5,993 bases of DNA, taken from the NCBI GenBank assembly GCA_905372135.1, contig CAJPNS010000104.1, forward strand, positions 1 through 5,993. The letters are read 5' to 3'. This DNA is from Porphyromonadaceae bacterium (GTDB taxonomy: Bacteria; Bacteroidota; Bacteroidia; Bacteroidales; Paludibacteraceae). Position 1 is the first letter of the stretch. Every line of letters starts with the position of its first letter. The notes beneath the pieces are model-generated. The model had not been told where the DNA came from and ran no database searches. It saw only the letters and a list, made by a program, of their open reading frames with translations. Position numbers and translations under genes: made by a program. Of this stretch, positions 1 through 5,939 are shown one piece after another.

Positions 1-354
1 TTCTTTCAATCGTTGTGTAGCCCAGATGCGAAACTGTGTGCCTTGCTGCGACTTGACACGATAACCCACAGAGATAATCACGTCGAGGTTGTAATAATCT
101 ATATTTCGGGTAACTTCTCTACCACCTTCTATTTGAACTGTTGCAAAATTTGCAACAGTTGCCTCCGTAGACAGTTCTCCTTCCTCAAAGACGTTCTTGA
201 CATGGCGTGAGATAGTAGACTTATCACGTCCGAAGAGTGTTGCCATCTGGTCTAACGACAGCCACACCGTTTCACTCTCGAATCGGACGTCTATCTTTAT
301 CTTGCCATCTGCCGACCTGTAGATGAGCATATTGTCGTTACTATTTGATTCCAT
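1..354 (-). CDS. RhuM-family protein, N-terminal part (runs off left edge)
   Basis: Reading the minus strand from the ATG at 354 gives 118 codons open to base 1, so the 3' part is outside the window. The protein begins MESNSNDNMLIYRSADGKI and continues with a helix-turn-helix-like stretch at about residues 32-52 (LSLDQMATLFGRDKSTISRH), then GGREVTRNIDYYNLDVIISV at about 78-97 and GTQFRIWATQRLKE at the edge. These blocks are what I know from the RhuM family, named after a Salmonella pathogenicity-island gene. Its members often sit beside restriction-modification and other defence genes in Bacteroidota; their biochemical role is not established, and the HTH suggests DNA binding. The start lies 14 bases after the end of the upstream gene remnant, as expected of the last gene of an operon. 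Codons 68-76 lie within a perfect palindrome (listed separately). Nothing in the visible part is broken, but integrity of the C-terminus cannot be judged. Confidence 0.9.
   Translation of the reverse strand, partial: MESNSNDNMLIYRSADGKIKIDVRFESETVWLSLDQMATLFGRDKSTISRHVKNVFEEGELSTEATVANFATVQIEGGREVTRNIDYYNLDVIISVGYRVKSQQGTQFRIWATQRLKE
136..160. repeat. Perfect 12+1+12 palindrome inside the RhuM gene
   Basis: The arm AACTGTTGCAAA (136-147) is followed by one central base (148) and its exact reverse complement TTTGCAACAGTT (149-160). On the minus strand it encodes the peptide TVANFATV. A hairpin in the mRNA or an operator-like DNA palindrome are both possible. The symmetry could also come partly from the near-symmetric amino acid pattern T-V-A-x-F-A-T-V. 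Confidence 0.9.
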
Positions 355-368
355 CGTGATTATATCTT

Positions 369-574
369 TTATTCTTCATTCAGCTCGTCACCCATACGAT
401 ATTTGATGTCGTAGTTGATGATAAAGTCGAGCTCCTCTTCGGTAAAAACGTAATGAATGGCAAGTCGTTGAAATAGCCGACACAGAAATCCACACGCTTT
501 ACCCTATCATTGGTAATAATCCCTTGCAGCCCTTCGGCAAATTTAGTTTCTATATTATCGTATATAAGTGCCAT
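369..574 (-). pseudogene. Fused remnant: helicase/PLD-type N-terminus joined out of frame to a DNA methyltransferase C-terminus
   Basis: From the ATG at 574 the first 36 codons (to about 467) read MALIYDNIETKFAEGLQGII followed by NDRVKRVDFCVGYFN. This resembles the beginning of large PLD-like/SNF2-type helicase proteins of defence loci, in which the text normally goes on after CVGYFN into a long PLD domain. Here the frame turns into an unconvincing Ser/Thr-rich tail and stops at 380-382. In another minus-strand frame, from about 470 down to the TAA at 369-371, the text reads QRLAIHYVFTEEELDF, then IINYDIKYRMGDELNEE. This resembles the extreme C-terminus of large Eco57I-type SAM-dependent DNA methyltransferases. 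The simplest reading is one large deletion with its junction near 465-476, removing most of a helicase gene and most of a following methyltransferase gene. The family assignments are from memory of conserved termini. Alternatives are a genuine 64-residue ORF, or decay of a single large fused gene. No function is expected. Confidence 0.6.
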
Positions 575-637
575 ATTCTATATTTGAAATTATCCGTTAT
601 AAATCCATTTAGTTGATATGCGTAATAAAATACCCTC

Positions 638-680
638 CATTAGTCAATGTAAAGTTGTAATGCGAGCCTATTGACTGATG
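638..680. repeat. Imperfect inverted repeat in the leader of the remnant/RhuM unit
   Basis: CATTAGTCAAT (638-648) and ATTGACTGATG (670-680) are complementary at 10 of 11 positions, with 21 bases between. The repeat lies downstream of the minus-strand promoter at 715-746, so in RNA it would form a stem in the 5' leader. It could equally be a regulator-binding site or chance in AT-rich DNA. Confidence 0.45.
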
Positions 681-714
681 ATTTAAAACACATAGTTTTC
701 GCTAAAAAACATTG

Positions 715-746
715 CAAAGATACCTTTTTTTAAACAGAGCTACAAG
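715..746 (-). promoter_or_regulatory. Bacteroidota-type promoter for the remnant/RhuM unit
   Basis: On the minus strand TATCTTTG (722-715) is an exact match to the TAnnTTTG -7 consensus. CTTG (746-743), a near match to the TTTG -33 element, lies 20 bases upstream. Transcription would begin near 708 and give a leader of roughly 135 bases before the ATG at 574. If the upstream genes were lost by deletion, this promoter may now drive RhuM directly. Confidence 0.6.
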
Positions 747-927
747 CGTTCACACAAGATATTGCCACCTTTTGCAAATGCTTTAGAAAAACCTCTCTTC
801 AATAAGAAATTTACAGACCAACAACAAAAAACAATTAGTTAATTATCAACCAATAACACATCTACAATCTATTGTTTTTATTGTATTATTGATTGTCGCA
901 AAAAGCACACAGACGGGAAATATTTTT

Positions 928-959
928 ATTGCATATATCGGAAAGAAATAGTAACTTTG
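928..959 (+). promoter_or_regulatory. Bacteroidota-type promoter for gyrB-cmk
   Basis: TAACTTTG (952-959) is an exact match to the TAnnTTTG -7 consensus. ATTG (928-931), one base off TTTG, sits 20 bases upstream as the -33 element. Transcription would begin near 966, giving a leader of about 69 bases before the gyrB ATG at 1035. Because an in-frame ATG at 957 lies inside the -7 element, that upstream codon would not be in the mRNA. Confidence 0.65.
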
Positions 960-969
960 TATGTTTTTC

Positions 970-992
970 GTGTTCGTTCACGAACGTTTTTT
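970..992 (+). promoter_or_regulatory. Hairpin with T-run at the start of the gyrB leader
   Basis: GTTCG (972-976) pairs with CGAAC (981-985) around a TTCA loop, and two G-U pairs (970/987, 971/986) can extend the stem. It is followed by a run of T to 992. An alternative fold pairs TTCGTG (967-972) with CACGAA (979-984). The hairpin starts within a few bases of the predicted transcription start, so it could protect the 5' end of the mRNA or act as an attenuator. The stem is short, and the terminator reading is inference. Confidence 0.4.
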
Positions 993-1034
993 CAATCATT
1001 TATTTATCAGTATTTAATAGAATTACAGCATATA

Positions 1035-2996
1035 ATGTCAGACACAACAAACAAAGCAACATCCAATTCGGAATACGGAGCCTCTTCTATCCAAGTGCTC
1101 GAAGGGCTCGAAGCCGTACGCAAACGCCCGGCGATGTATATCGGCGACGTAAGCGAAAAGGGGCTTCATCACCTTGTATACGAAGTAGTAGACAATTCTA
1201 TCGACGAAGCTTTGGCGGGATATTGCAAAAATATCTCGGTCACAATCAATAAAGACAACTCAATAACGGTCAAAGACGATGGTCGCGGTATACCGGTAGA
1301 TATTCACGAGAAAGAGGGAAAATCGGCATTGGAAGTGGTTATGACCGTGCTGCACGCAGGCGGTAAGTTCGATAAGGGTTCTTATAAAGTTTCGGGCGGT
1401 CTGCACGGAGTAGGTGTGAGCTGCGTAAACGCTCTTTCGGACCACCTTAAAGCCGAAATCTGTCGCAACGGCAAACGCTATGTACAGGAGTATTCTCGTG
1501 GCGTTCCGCTCGGCGATGTCAAAGAGGTTGGCGCATCGTCGGAGACGGGTACTACTATCACTTTCCACCCCGATAGAGAGATTTTCAACGATATAAACTA
1601 CAAATACTCTATCTTGGTGAAGCGTATGCGTGAACTCGCTTTTCTGAACGCAGGCATAAAACTATCTATCACAGACTTACGCACCGAAGAAGAGGGTGGA
1701 GCCGATAAGACCGAAGAGTTCTACTCCGAAAACGGTCTTCGCGAATTTGTAAAATATATCGACTCTACTCGCGAACCTCTCATAAACGAGGTAATATACA
1801 TAGATACAAACAAATACGGCACTCCTGTGGAGGTGGCTATGATGTACAATACTTCGTATACCGAGAATCTGCATTCGTATGTAAACAATATAAATACTAT
1901 TGAAGGCGGTACGCACGTTACGGGTTTTCGTTCGGCTCTTACGCGTACCCTTAAAAAGTATGCCGACGACAACAAACTACTCGAAAAGGCTAAAGTGGAA
2001 ATTGCATCCGACGACTTCCGCGAAGGTCTTACGGCTGTAATCTCGGTCAAAGTGGCTGAACCTCAGTTCGAAGGACAGACCAAAACCAAGCTCGGCAACG
2101 ACGACGTAAAGGGTATGGTCGACAGAGCTGTAGCCGAAGCTCTTAATACTTTCCTCGAAGAACACCCGAAAGAAGCTAAAACCATAGTAGAGAAGATTAT
2201 ACTTGCGGCTACCGCTCGTAATGCAGCTCGTAAGGCTCGTGAAATGGTACAACGCAAGTCGCCCCTATCGGGCGGTGGGCTGCCGGGAAAACTTGCCGAC
2301 TGTTCGAGCCGCGACGCTTCGCAATGCGAGATATTCCTTGTCGAAGGAGACTCGGCAGGAGGATCGGCCAAGCAGGGACGCGACCGCAACTTTCAGGCGA
2401 TACTGCCACTTAGAGGTAAGATATTGAACGTAGAAAAAGCTATGCGTCACAAGGCTTTCGAGAGCGAAGAGGTACGCAATATCTACACCGCACTCGGCGT
2501 TACTATCGGCACCGAAGAAGATTCACAAGCTCTGAACCTCGACAAACTACGTTACAATAAGGTAGTGATAATGACCGATGCCGACGTCGACGGAAGCCAT
2601 ATAGCAACGCTTATACTTACGTTCTTTTTCCGCTATATGAAAGAACTCATAGAAAACGGACACGTATACATAGCTACGCCTCCACTATATCTGTGCAAAA
2701 AAGGTAAGATGCAGGAGTATTGCTGGAACGAAGAGCAGCGTATGCGTTTCATCGAGAAATACGGCGACGGCAAAGAGAGCGGTATCACTCAGCAACGTTA
2801 CAAAGGTCTGGGTGAAATGAACGCCGAACAACTCTGGGAGACTACAATGGATCCTGCGAATCGTACTCTGCGACAGATAACAATCGAAAATGCAGCAGAG
2901 GCAGACTATACTTTCTCGATGCTTATGGGCGACGATGTGGCTCCACGTAGGCAATTTATAGAAGAAAACGCTACTTACGCCAATATCGACGCATAA
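1035..2996 (+). CDS. gyrB: DNA gyrase subunit B
   Basis: ATPase and TOPRIM subunit of the A2B2 gyrase that introduces negative supercoils in cytoplasmic DNA. The 653-residue protein contains, in order: the GHKL ATPase (catalytic E50 and N54 in EVVDN, DDGRGIP at 81-87, HAGGKFD at 107-113, GGLHGVG at 121-127), the transducer domain with QTKTKLG at 348-354 (ATP-sensing lysine K352), the TOPRIM domain (EGDSAGG with E437, and DADVDG with D515, D517, D519), and the C-terminal QRYKGLGEMN block at 587-596. The QAILPLRGKILNVEKA stretch and the RRQFIEEN tail favour GyrB over ParE. Its length fits the short GyrB form lacking the ~165-residue insert of enterobacterial GyrB. I chose the ATG at 1035 because homology begins shortly after it and the in-frame ATG at 957 overlaps the promoter. 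All key residues are present. cmk follows after 30 bases, probably on the same transcript. Confidence 0.98.
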   Translation: MSDTTNKATSNSEYGASSIQVLEGLEAVRKRPAMYIGDVSEKGLHHLVYEVVDNSIDEALAGYCKNISVTINKDNSITVKDDGRGIPVDIHEKEGKSALEVVMTVLHAGGKFDKGSYKVSGGLHGVGVSCVNALSDHLKAEICRNGKRYVQEYSRGVPLGDVKEVGASSETGTTITFHPDREIFNDINYKYSILVKRMRELAFLNAGIKLSITDLRTEEEGGADKTEEFYSENGLREFVKYIDSTREPLINEVIYIDTNKYGTPVEVAMMYNTSYTENLHSYVNNINTIEGGTHVTGFRSALTRTLKKYADDNKLLEKAKVEIASDDFREGLTAVISVKVAEPQFEGQTKTKLGNDDVKGMVDRAVAEALNTFLEEHPKEAKTIVEKIILAATARNAARKAREMVQRKSPLSGGGLPGKLADCSSRDASQCEIFLVEGDSAGGSAKQGRDRNFQAILPLRGKILNVEKAMRHKAFESEEVRNIYTALGVTIGTEEDSQALNLDKLRYNKVVIMTDADVDGSHIATLILTFFFRYMKELIENGHVYIATPPLYLCKKGKMQEYCWNEEQRMRFIEKYGDGKESGITQQRYKGLGEMNAEQLWETTMDPANRTLRQITIENAAEADYTFSMLMGDDVAPRRQFIEENATYANIDA

Positions 2997-3026
2997 AAGG
3001 CGGCGTAGCGGTAAACAAAACTTATA

Positions 3027-3731
3027 ATGAGCGACAACAAAATAGTAGTAGCAATCGACGGTTTTTCGTCGTGCGGCAAAAGCACCATCGCCAAAAGATT
3101 GGCTAAAGATGTGGGCTATATCTATGTCGATACGGGTGCTATGTACCGTGCCGTAGGCTATTTTGGTATCCAAAACGGCATAATAACCGAAAACAAGATA
3201 GACGAAGAGCGTTTACAAAAAGAGATTGGCAACCTCAGTATAGCGTTCCAAAACGTTGGCGGCGAGCAGCATACATTTCTCAACGGGGGCGACGTAGAGC
3301 ACCGTATACGTACTCTTGAAGCCGGCAACGCTGCCAGCAGGGTGAGTACCATCGACTTTGTACGGCAAGAGATGGTTCGTCGGCAACAAGAGATGGGTGC
3401 AGCCAAAGGCATAGTGATGGACGGACGCGATATAGGAACAGTGGTGTTTCCCGACGCAGAGCTGAAAATATTTGTCAATGCCGACCCCGAAGTACGCGCC
3501 CGCCGCCGCTACAACGAACTCACGGCAAAGGGCGAGAAGGTCGATTACCGATCGGTACTCGACAACGTCATGGAACGCGACTACCGCGACACACACCGCA
3601 AAGAGAGTCCGCTCGTACGAGCCAAAGACGCCAAGCTACTCGACAACTCTTCGTTCGATATCGAGCTACAGCAGAAAGTGGTTATGAATTGGTTCGAGAG
3701 TGCGGTAAAAGGCATATCGTCGAAACGATAA
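3027..3731 (+). CDS. cmk: Cytidylate kinase ((d)CMP kinase)
   Basis: Cytoplasmic enzyme that transfers phosphate from ATP to CMP or dCMP, feeding CTP and dCTP synthesis and recycling CMP from RNA turnover and lipid synthesis. The 234-residue protein has a P-loop GFSSCGKST at 12-20, the CMP-binding YVDTGAMYRA at 33-42, the hallmark DGRDIGTVVFPDAELKIF at 132-149, the arginine-rich RARRRYNEL at 157-165 (lid region), and RDYRDTHRKESPL at 184-196 with nucleotide-binding arginines. The length is typical of the short bacterial Cmk. The ATG at 3027 places the P-loop at the usual distance from the N-terminus. The gene starts 30 bases after the gyrB stop with no promoter-like sequence between, so cotranscription with gyrB is likely. 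Its 3' end faces the TPR gene with 32 bases between stops. I see no missing motif. Confidence 0.97.
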   Translation: MSDNKIVVAIDGFSSCGKSTIAKRLAKDVGYIYVDTGAMYRAVGYFGIQNGIITENKIDEERLQKEIGNLSIAFQNVGGEQHTFLNGGDVEHRIRTLEAGNAASRVSTIDFVRQEMVRRQQEMGAAKGIVMDGRDIGTVVFPDAELKIFVNADPEVRARRRYNELTAKGEKVDYRSVLDNVMERDYRDTHRKESPLVRAKDAKLLDNSSFDIELQQKVVMNWFESAVKGISSKR

Positions 3732-3745
3732 TTATCTCCACCACA

Positions 3746-3769
3746 CACAAAAAAAGTAAGACTTTACTT
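3746..3769 (-). terminator. Short hairpin terminator of the TPR gene
   Basis: On the minus strand AAGTAA (3769-3764, containing the TAA stop) and TTACTT (3759-3754) form a 6-bp stem with a 4-base loop, followed directly by a run of T (complement of the A-run at about 3749-3755). The stem is AT-rich and weak, but the U-tract is good. On the plus strand the T-run is displaced by several bases, so it is less convincing as a cmk terminator. Confidence 0.5.
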
Positions 3770-5776
3770 CGTAATCTTTTTCAATAGATTGTAGGCATCG
3801 TATATGCCGAGTTCGCCGGCTTTGCTCAGGTCGGCTATTCCTTTCGAACGCTCTCCTGAATAGATATAAGTAAGCCCACGATTGAAATAGGCTTCGGCAA
3901 AGTTAGAGTTGCTCTTTATTGCTTCTGTATATTGCTGTATGGCTGCGTTATAGTCTTTTGCCCTAGTCAGCATATTGGCTCTATTGTAGTAGGCAAAAGA
4001 GAAGTCGGCCGATAACTCTATGGCTCGGTCGTAGTCGCGTAGGATAAGCTCTACTTCGTGCAATATCTTTTTATTGTCGGGCTTAGCGGTAGACCTGTTT
4101 TTATCGTCGTCGGGCTGTATGTTGGCAGACATTACCTCGAATTGTTTCCTGCGTACTACCGCACGGCAGAAGTAAGCCAAAGCATCGTTTTTGATATCTA
4201 TGGCTCGCGAAAAGTCGTCGACTGCACTGTCGAGGTCTTGTACGATAGCGTAATGTATACCTCTTACGAGGTACAGATAGAAGTCTTGCGGTTCTTTCGA
4301 TATTCGCCCCGAGAGCATATCTATATTCTTGAATAAATGATTTATAATAGCATCGGTGGGCGATATCTCTTCGGATACAAGATAGAGCTTGTAACTACCC
4401 TTGAGCTGACGATTTGTCTCGTTGAGCAACGACGAGAAGTAACTATCGGTTTCGATATCTTTCTGTCGTCGATATAGCGACAGTACGAAGTCGCCTTGCG
4501 GTCGGGCTTCGACGTTACGGTTTTGAATTGCTCCGCGAATATCGTTGTCTTTAAACCTATTACCATACTCCTCACTATCCGATACGTCGAACAGTTTAGC
4601 CCAATCGCTTATCTTCGACTCTTCGTCAGCTATCTTTATATCGGTGTTTATAGAGTCGGTCTCTTCTTTTTTCGTCGAGGAGTGTCGCTTAGCATTTTCG
4701 GCATTTATACGTATGATAGCCTGCATATCGCCGAATGCTGCTTTTTTCTTTTGCAATGCGTTGTACGAACCGGCTCTGGCTTCGTATGCGGGGACAAATT
4801 TCGGATAACGTCCGATTACACGCGACAAGTCGTTTATGGCTGCCGTGTGGTTGCCGAGCTTTTGGCTTACGGTAGCACGCATATATATAGCCTCGTACAT
4901 ATTGGGATTGTTTTTCAGGATACGATCGAGGTCTTTTAGTGCCTGATTGTAATCGCCGATTTCAATCATTATCAACGAACGGTTGAAGAGTGCTTTCTCG
5001 TCGTTCGGAGCGAGGCTTACGGCTTTGTTGTAGTCGGCTATGGCTCCTGAGTAGTCGTTTTTCTCGTGTAGCAGATTGCCTCTGTTTACGTAGTGTGTGA
5101 AGTTGTCGGACTTTAGGCTTATGGCTTTGTTGTAGTCGGCAAGAGCCGAGTCGCCGCGGTTCATAATCATATTTATCATTGCTCTGCCGCCCCACGCTTC
5201 TGCAAGATGGCTGTGGCTTCCGACAAGCGAGTCCATCGTACCGAAAGCCGCCAACGTATCGCCGAGCAGCAGCTGTACACGTCCCTTTTCGAGAGTGATT
5301 TGCGGGTCGCCTGTCTTACCTACTAAGCGGTTGATAATGTCGAGTTCGTCGGAGTATCGCTTCAGATAATCGTACGATTCGAGTTTGCCTATGAGGTAGG
5401 GCACGTTGTCGGGGCTAAATTCGAGTGCACGGGAAAAGTCTCTCTCGGCATCGGCATATTGCTTGAGACGATTGTAGATATAGCCGCGAGCATAGTAAGC
5501 ACGGGGAATAAACTCATTTTTGCTTATAACCGTATTTATGTCAGACAGAGCACCGTAATAGTCTTCGAGGAAGATTTTGGCGAAAGCTCTGTAAAGATAC
5601 GGCTCTTCGAGGTACGGTTTGGCTTTTATTATCTGGTTGAAATACTGTATCGCCAATACGTAATCGCTGAAGTATAGAGCGTTGCTACCCACACGCAGCA
5701 GACGGTCGGTATTGACCTGTGCGCGTATGCAGAGTGCGTGGAGTATCAATATTGCTATGAGTATTACTTTTTTCAT
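3764..5776 (-). CDS. Exported tetratricopeptide-repeat protein, function unknown
   Basis: With the start at 5776 the protein is 670 residues and opens with a signal peptide, MKKVILIAILILHALCIRAQ, probably cut after A19 by signal peptidase I; there is no lipobox at C16. An ATG seven codons upstream (5797) would put polar residues before the signal. Ten TPR units in 34-residue register fill about 23-361, for example units at 192-225 and 226-259 carrying ALADYNKAISL and AIADYNKAVSL. A charged non-TPR segment spans about 362-495. A second array covers about 498-660, with one unit enlarged by a polar insert at about 550-570. The end, GIADLSKAGELGIYDAYNLL, is a tail I associate with Bacteroidales TPR proteins. 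TPRs are protein-binding scaffolds; no catalytic motif is visible, so a role in periplasmic or cell-surface assembly is only a guess. It is convergent with cmk and separated from rpsN by a terminator, so it needs its own promoter. Confidence 0.95.
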   Translation of the reverse strand: MKKVILIAILILHALCIRAQVNTDRLLRVGSNALYFSDYVLAIQYFNQIIKAKPYLEEPYLYRAFAKIFLEDYYGALSDINTVISKNEFIPRAYYARGYIYNRLKQYADAERDFSRALEFSPDNVPYLIGKLESYDYLKRYSDELDIINRLVGKTGDPQITLEKGRVQLLLGDTLAAFGTMDSLVGSHSHLAEAWGGRAMINMIMNRGDSALADYNKAISLKSDNFTHYVNRGNLLHEKNDYSGAIADYNKAVSLAPNDEKALFNRSLIMIEIGDYNQALKDLDRILKNNPNMYEAIYMRATVSQKLGNHTAAINDLSRVIGRYPKFVPAYEARAGSYNALQKKKAAFGDMQAIIRINAENAKRHSSTKKEETDSINTDIKIADEESKISDWAKLFDVSDSEEYGNRFKDNDIRGAIQNRNVEARPQGDFVLSLYRRQKDIETDSYFSSLLNETNRQLKGSYKLYLVSEEISPTDAIINHLFKNIDMLSGRISKEPQDFYLYLVRGIHYAIVQDLDSAVDDFSRAIDIKNDALAYFCRAVVRRKQFEVMSANIQPDDDKNRSTAKPDNKKILHEVELILRDYDRAIELSADFSFAYYNRANMLTRAKDYNAAIQQYTEAIKSNSNFAEAYFNRGLTYIYSGERSKGIADLSKAGELGIYDAYNLLKKITK
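5013..5140. repeat. Direct repeat between adjacent TPR units
   Basis: Bases 5013-5038 and 5115-5140 are identical except for one position (C against T), with an exact 18-base core GGCTTTGTTGTAGTCGGC at 5021-5038 and 5123-5140. The spacing is 102 bases, exactly 34 codons or one TPR unit. The repeats encode ADYNKAVSL and ADYNKAISL. Such a repeat allows gain or loss of one unit by recombination. Confidence 0.85.
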
Positions 5777-5794
5777 CGGCGGTTTATTGTTTTG

Positions 5795-5802
5795 CAAATT
5801 AA
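5795..5802 (-). promoter_or_regulatory. Possible -7 element for the TPR gene
   Basis: On the minus strand TTAATTTG (5802-5795) differs by one base from TAnnTTTG and would start transcription about 12 bases before the ATG at 5776. I find no TTTG at the expected -33 spacing. It is offered only because the gene lies downstream of a terminator and must have a promoter in 5777-5897. Confidence 0.25.
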
Positions 5803-5898
5803 CAAAATTTCTGCCAAACCCACTAATTAAAAAGCGTTAACGTAGCAACCGCACCATTGCATATCGCTTAAACCTTTCGACAATTATACGATTGAACA

Positions 5899-5934
5899 AA
5901 AAAAGAACTACGCTATTTCTCGTAGTTCTTTTTT
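5899..5934 (-). terminator. Strong hairpin terminator downstream of rpsN
   Basis: AAAAAAGAACTACG (5899-5912) and CGTAGTTCTTTTTT (5921-5934) are exact reverse complements around an 8-base loop. The GC-containing core is GAACTACG/CGTAGTTC. On the minus strand the stem begins 5 bases after the rpsN stop and ends in a T-run. The flanking A and T runs make it able to work in both directions, but only rpsN transcription enters it here. Confidence 0.88.
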
Positions 5935-5939
5935 AGGGT

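Larger units (their letters stand above)
575..1034. other. Divergent AT-rich intergenic region, no gene seen
   Basis: This stretch separates the minus-strand remnant/RhuM unit from gyrB on the plus strand. It contains many A/T runs and only very short open frames without recognisable sequence. I find no tRNA, rRNA or riboswitch-like structure. It holds one promoter in each direction, an imperfect inverted repeat at 638-680 and a hairpin at 970-987, each listed separately. About 200 bases between the two promoters (roughly 750-925) show no signal I can name. Confidence 0.8.

Noticed and set aside
13..210. Plus-strand open frame opposite RhuM
   Set aside because: The minus-strand frame encodes a recognisable conserved protein; the plus frame is Cys-rich, unrecognisable text antisense to it.
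833..905. Possible small RNA or CRISPR leader in the AT-rich stretch before gyrB
   Set aside because: Only weak, interrupted complementarity (for example CAATC near 865 with GATTG near 895), with no repeats and no terminator; consistent with chance in AT-rich DNA.
957..1034. In-frame upstream ATG extending gyrB by 26 residues
   Set aside because: The extension has no GyrB similarity, the ATG lies within the predicted -7 element, and a normal start exists at 1035.
893..1252. Plus-strand open frame overlapping the gyrB start in another frame
   Set aside because: It spans the gyrB promoter and the conserved ATPase coding region, and its product is arginine-rich shadow sequence without a family.
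1035..2996. ParE (topoisomerase IV B) instead of GyrB
   Set aside because: The TOPRIM and C-terminal blocks are GyrB-like. The two families are close, so a tree with the second copy in the genome would settle it, but GyrB is clearly favoured.
2685..3173. Minus-strand frame across the gyrB-cmk junction as a membrane protein
   Set aside because: Its hydrophobic look comes from the antisense of coding DNA; both plus-strand genes it overlaps are well supported.
5723..5776. Lipoprotein signal in the TPR protein because of Cys16
   Set aside because: The residues before the cysteine (H-A-L) do not fit the lipobox, and a signal peptidase I site at A19/Q20 fits better.
5777..5797. Start of the TPR gene seven codons further upstream
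   Set aside because: It would add MQNNKPP in front of a standard Lys-Lys plus hydrophobic signal peptide and overlaps the only -7-like sequence; 5776 is the more natural start, though not proven.
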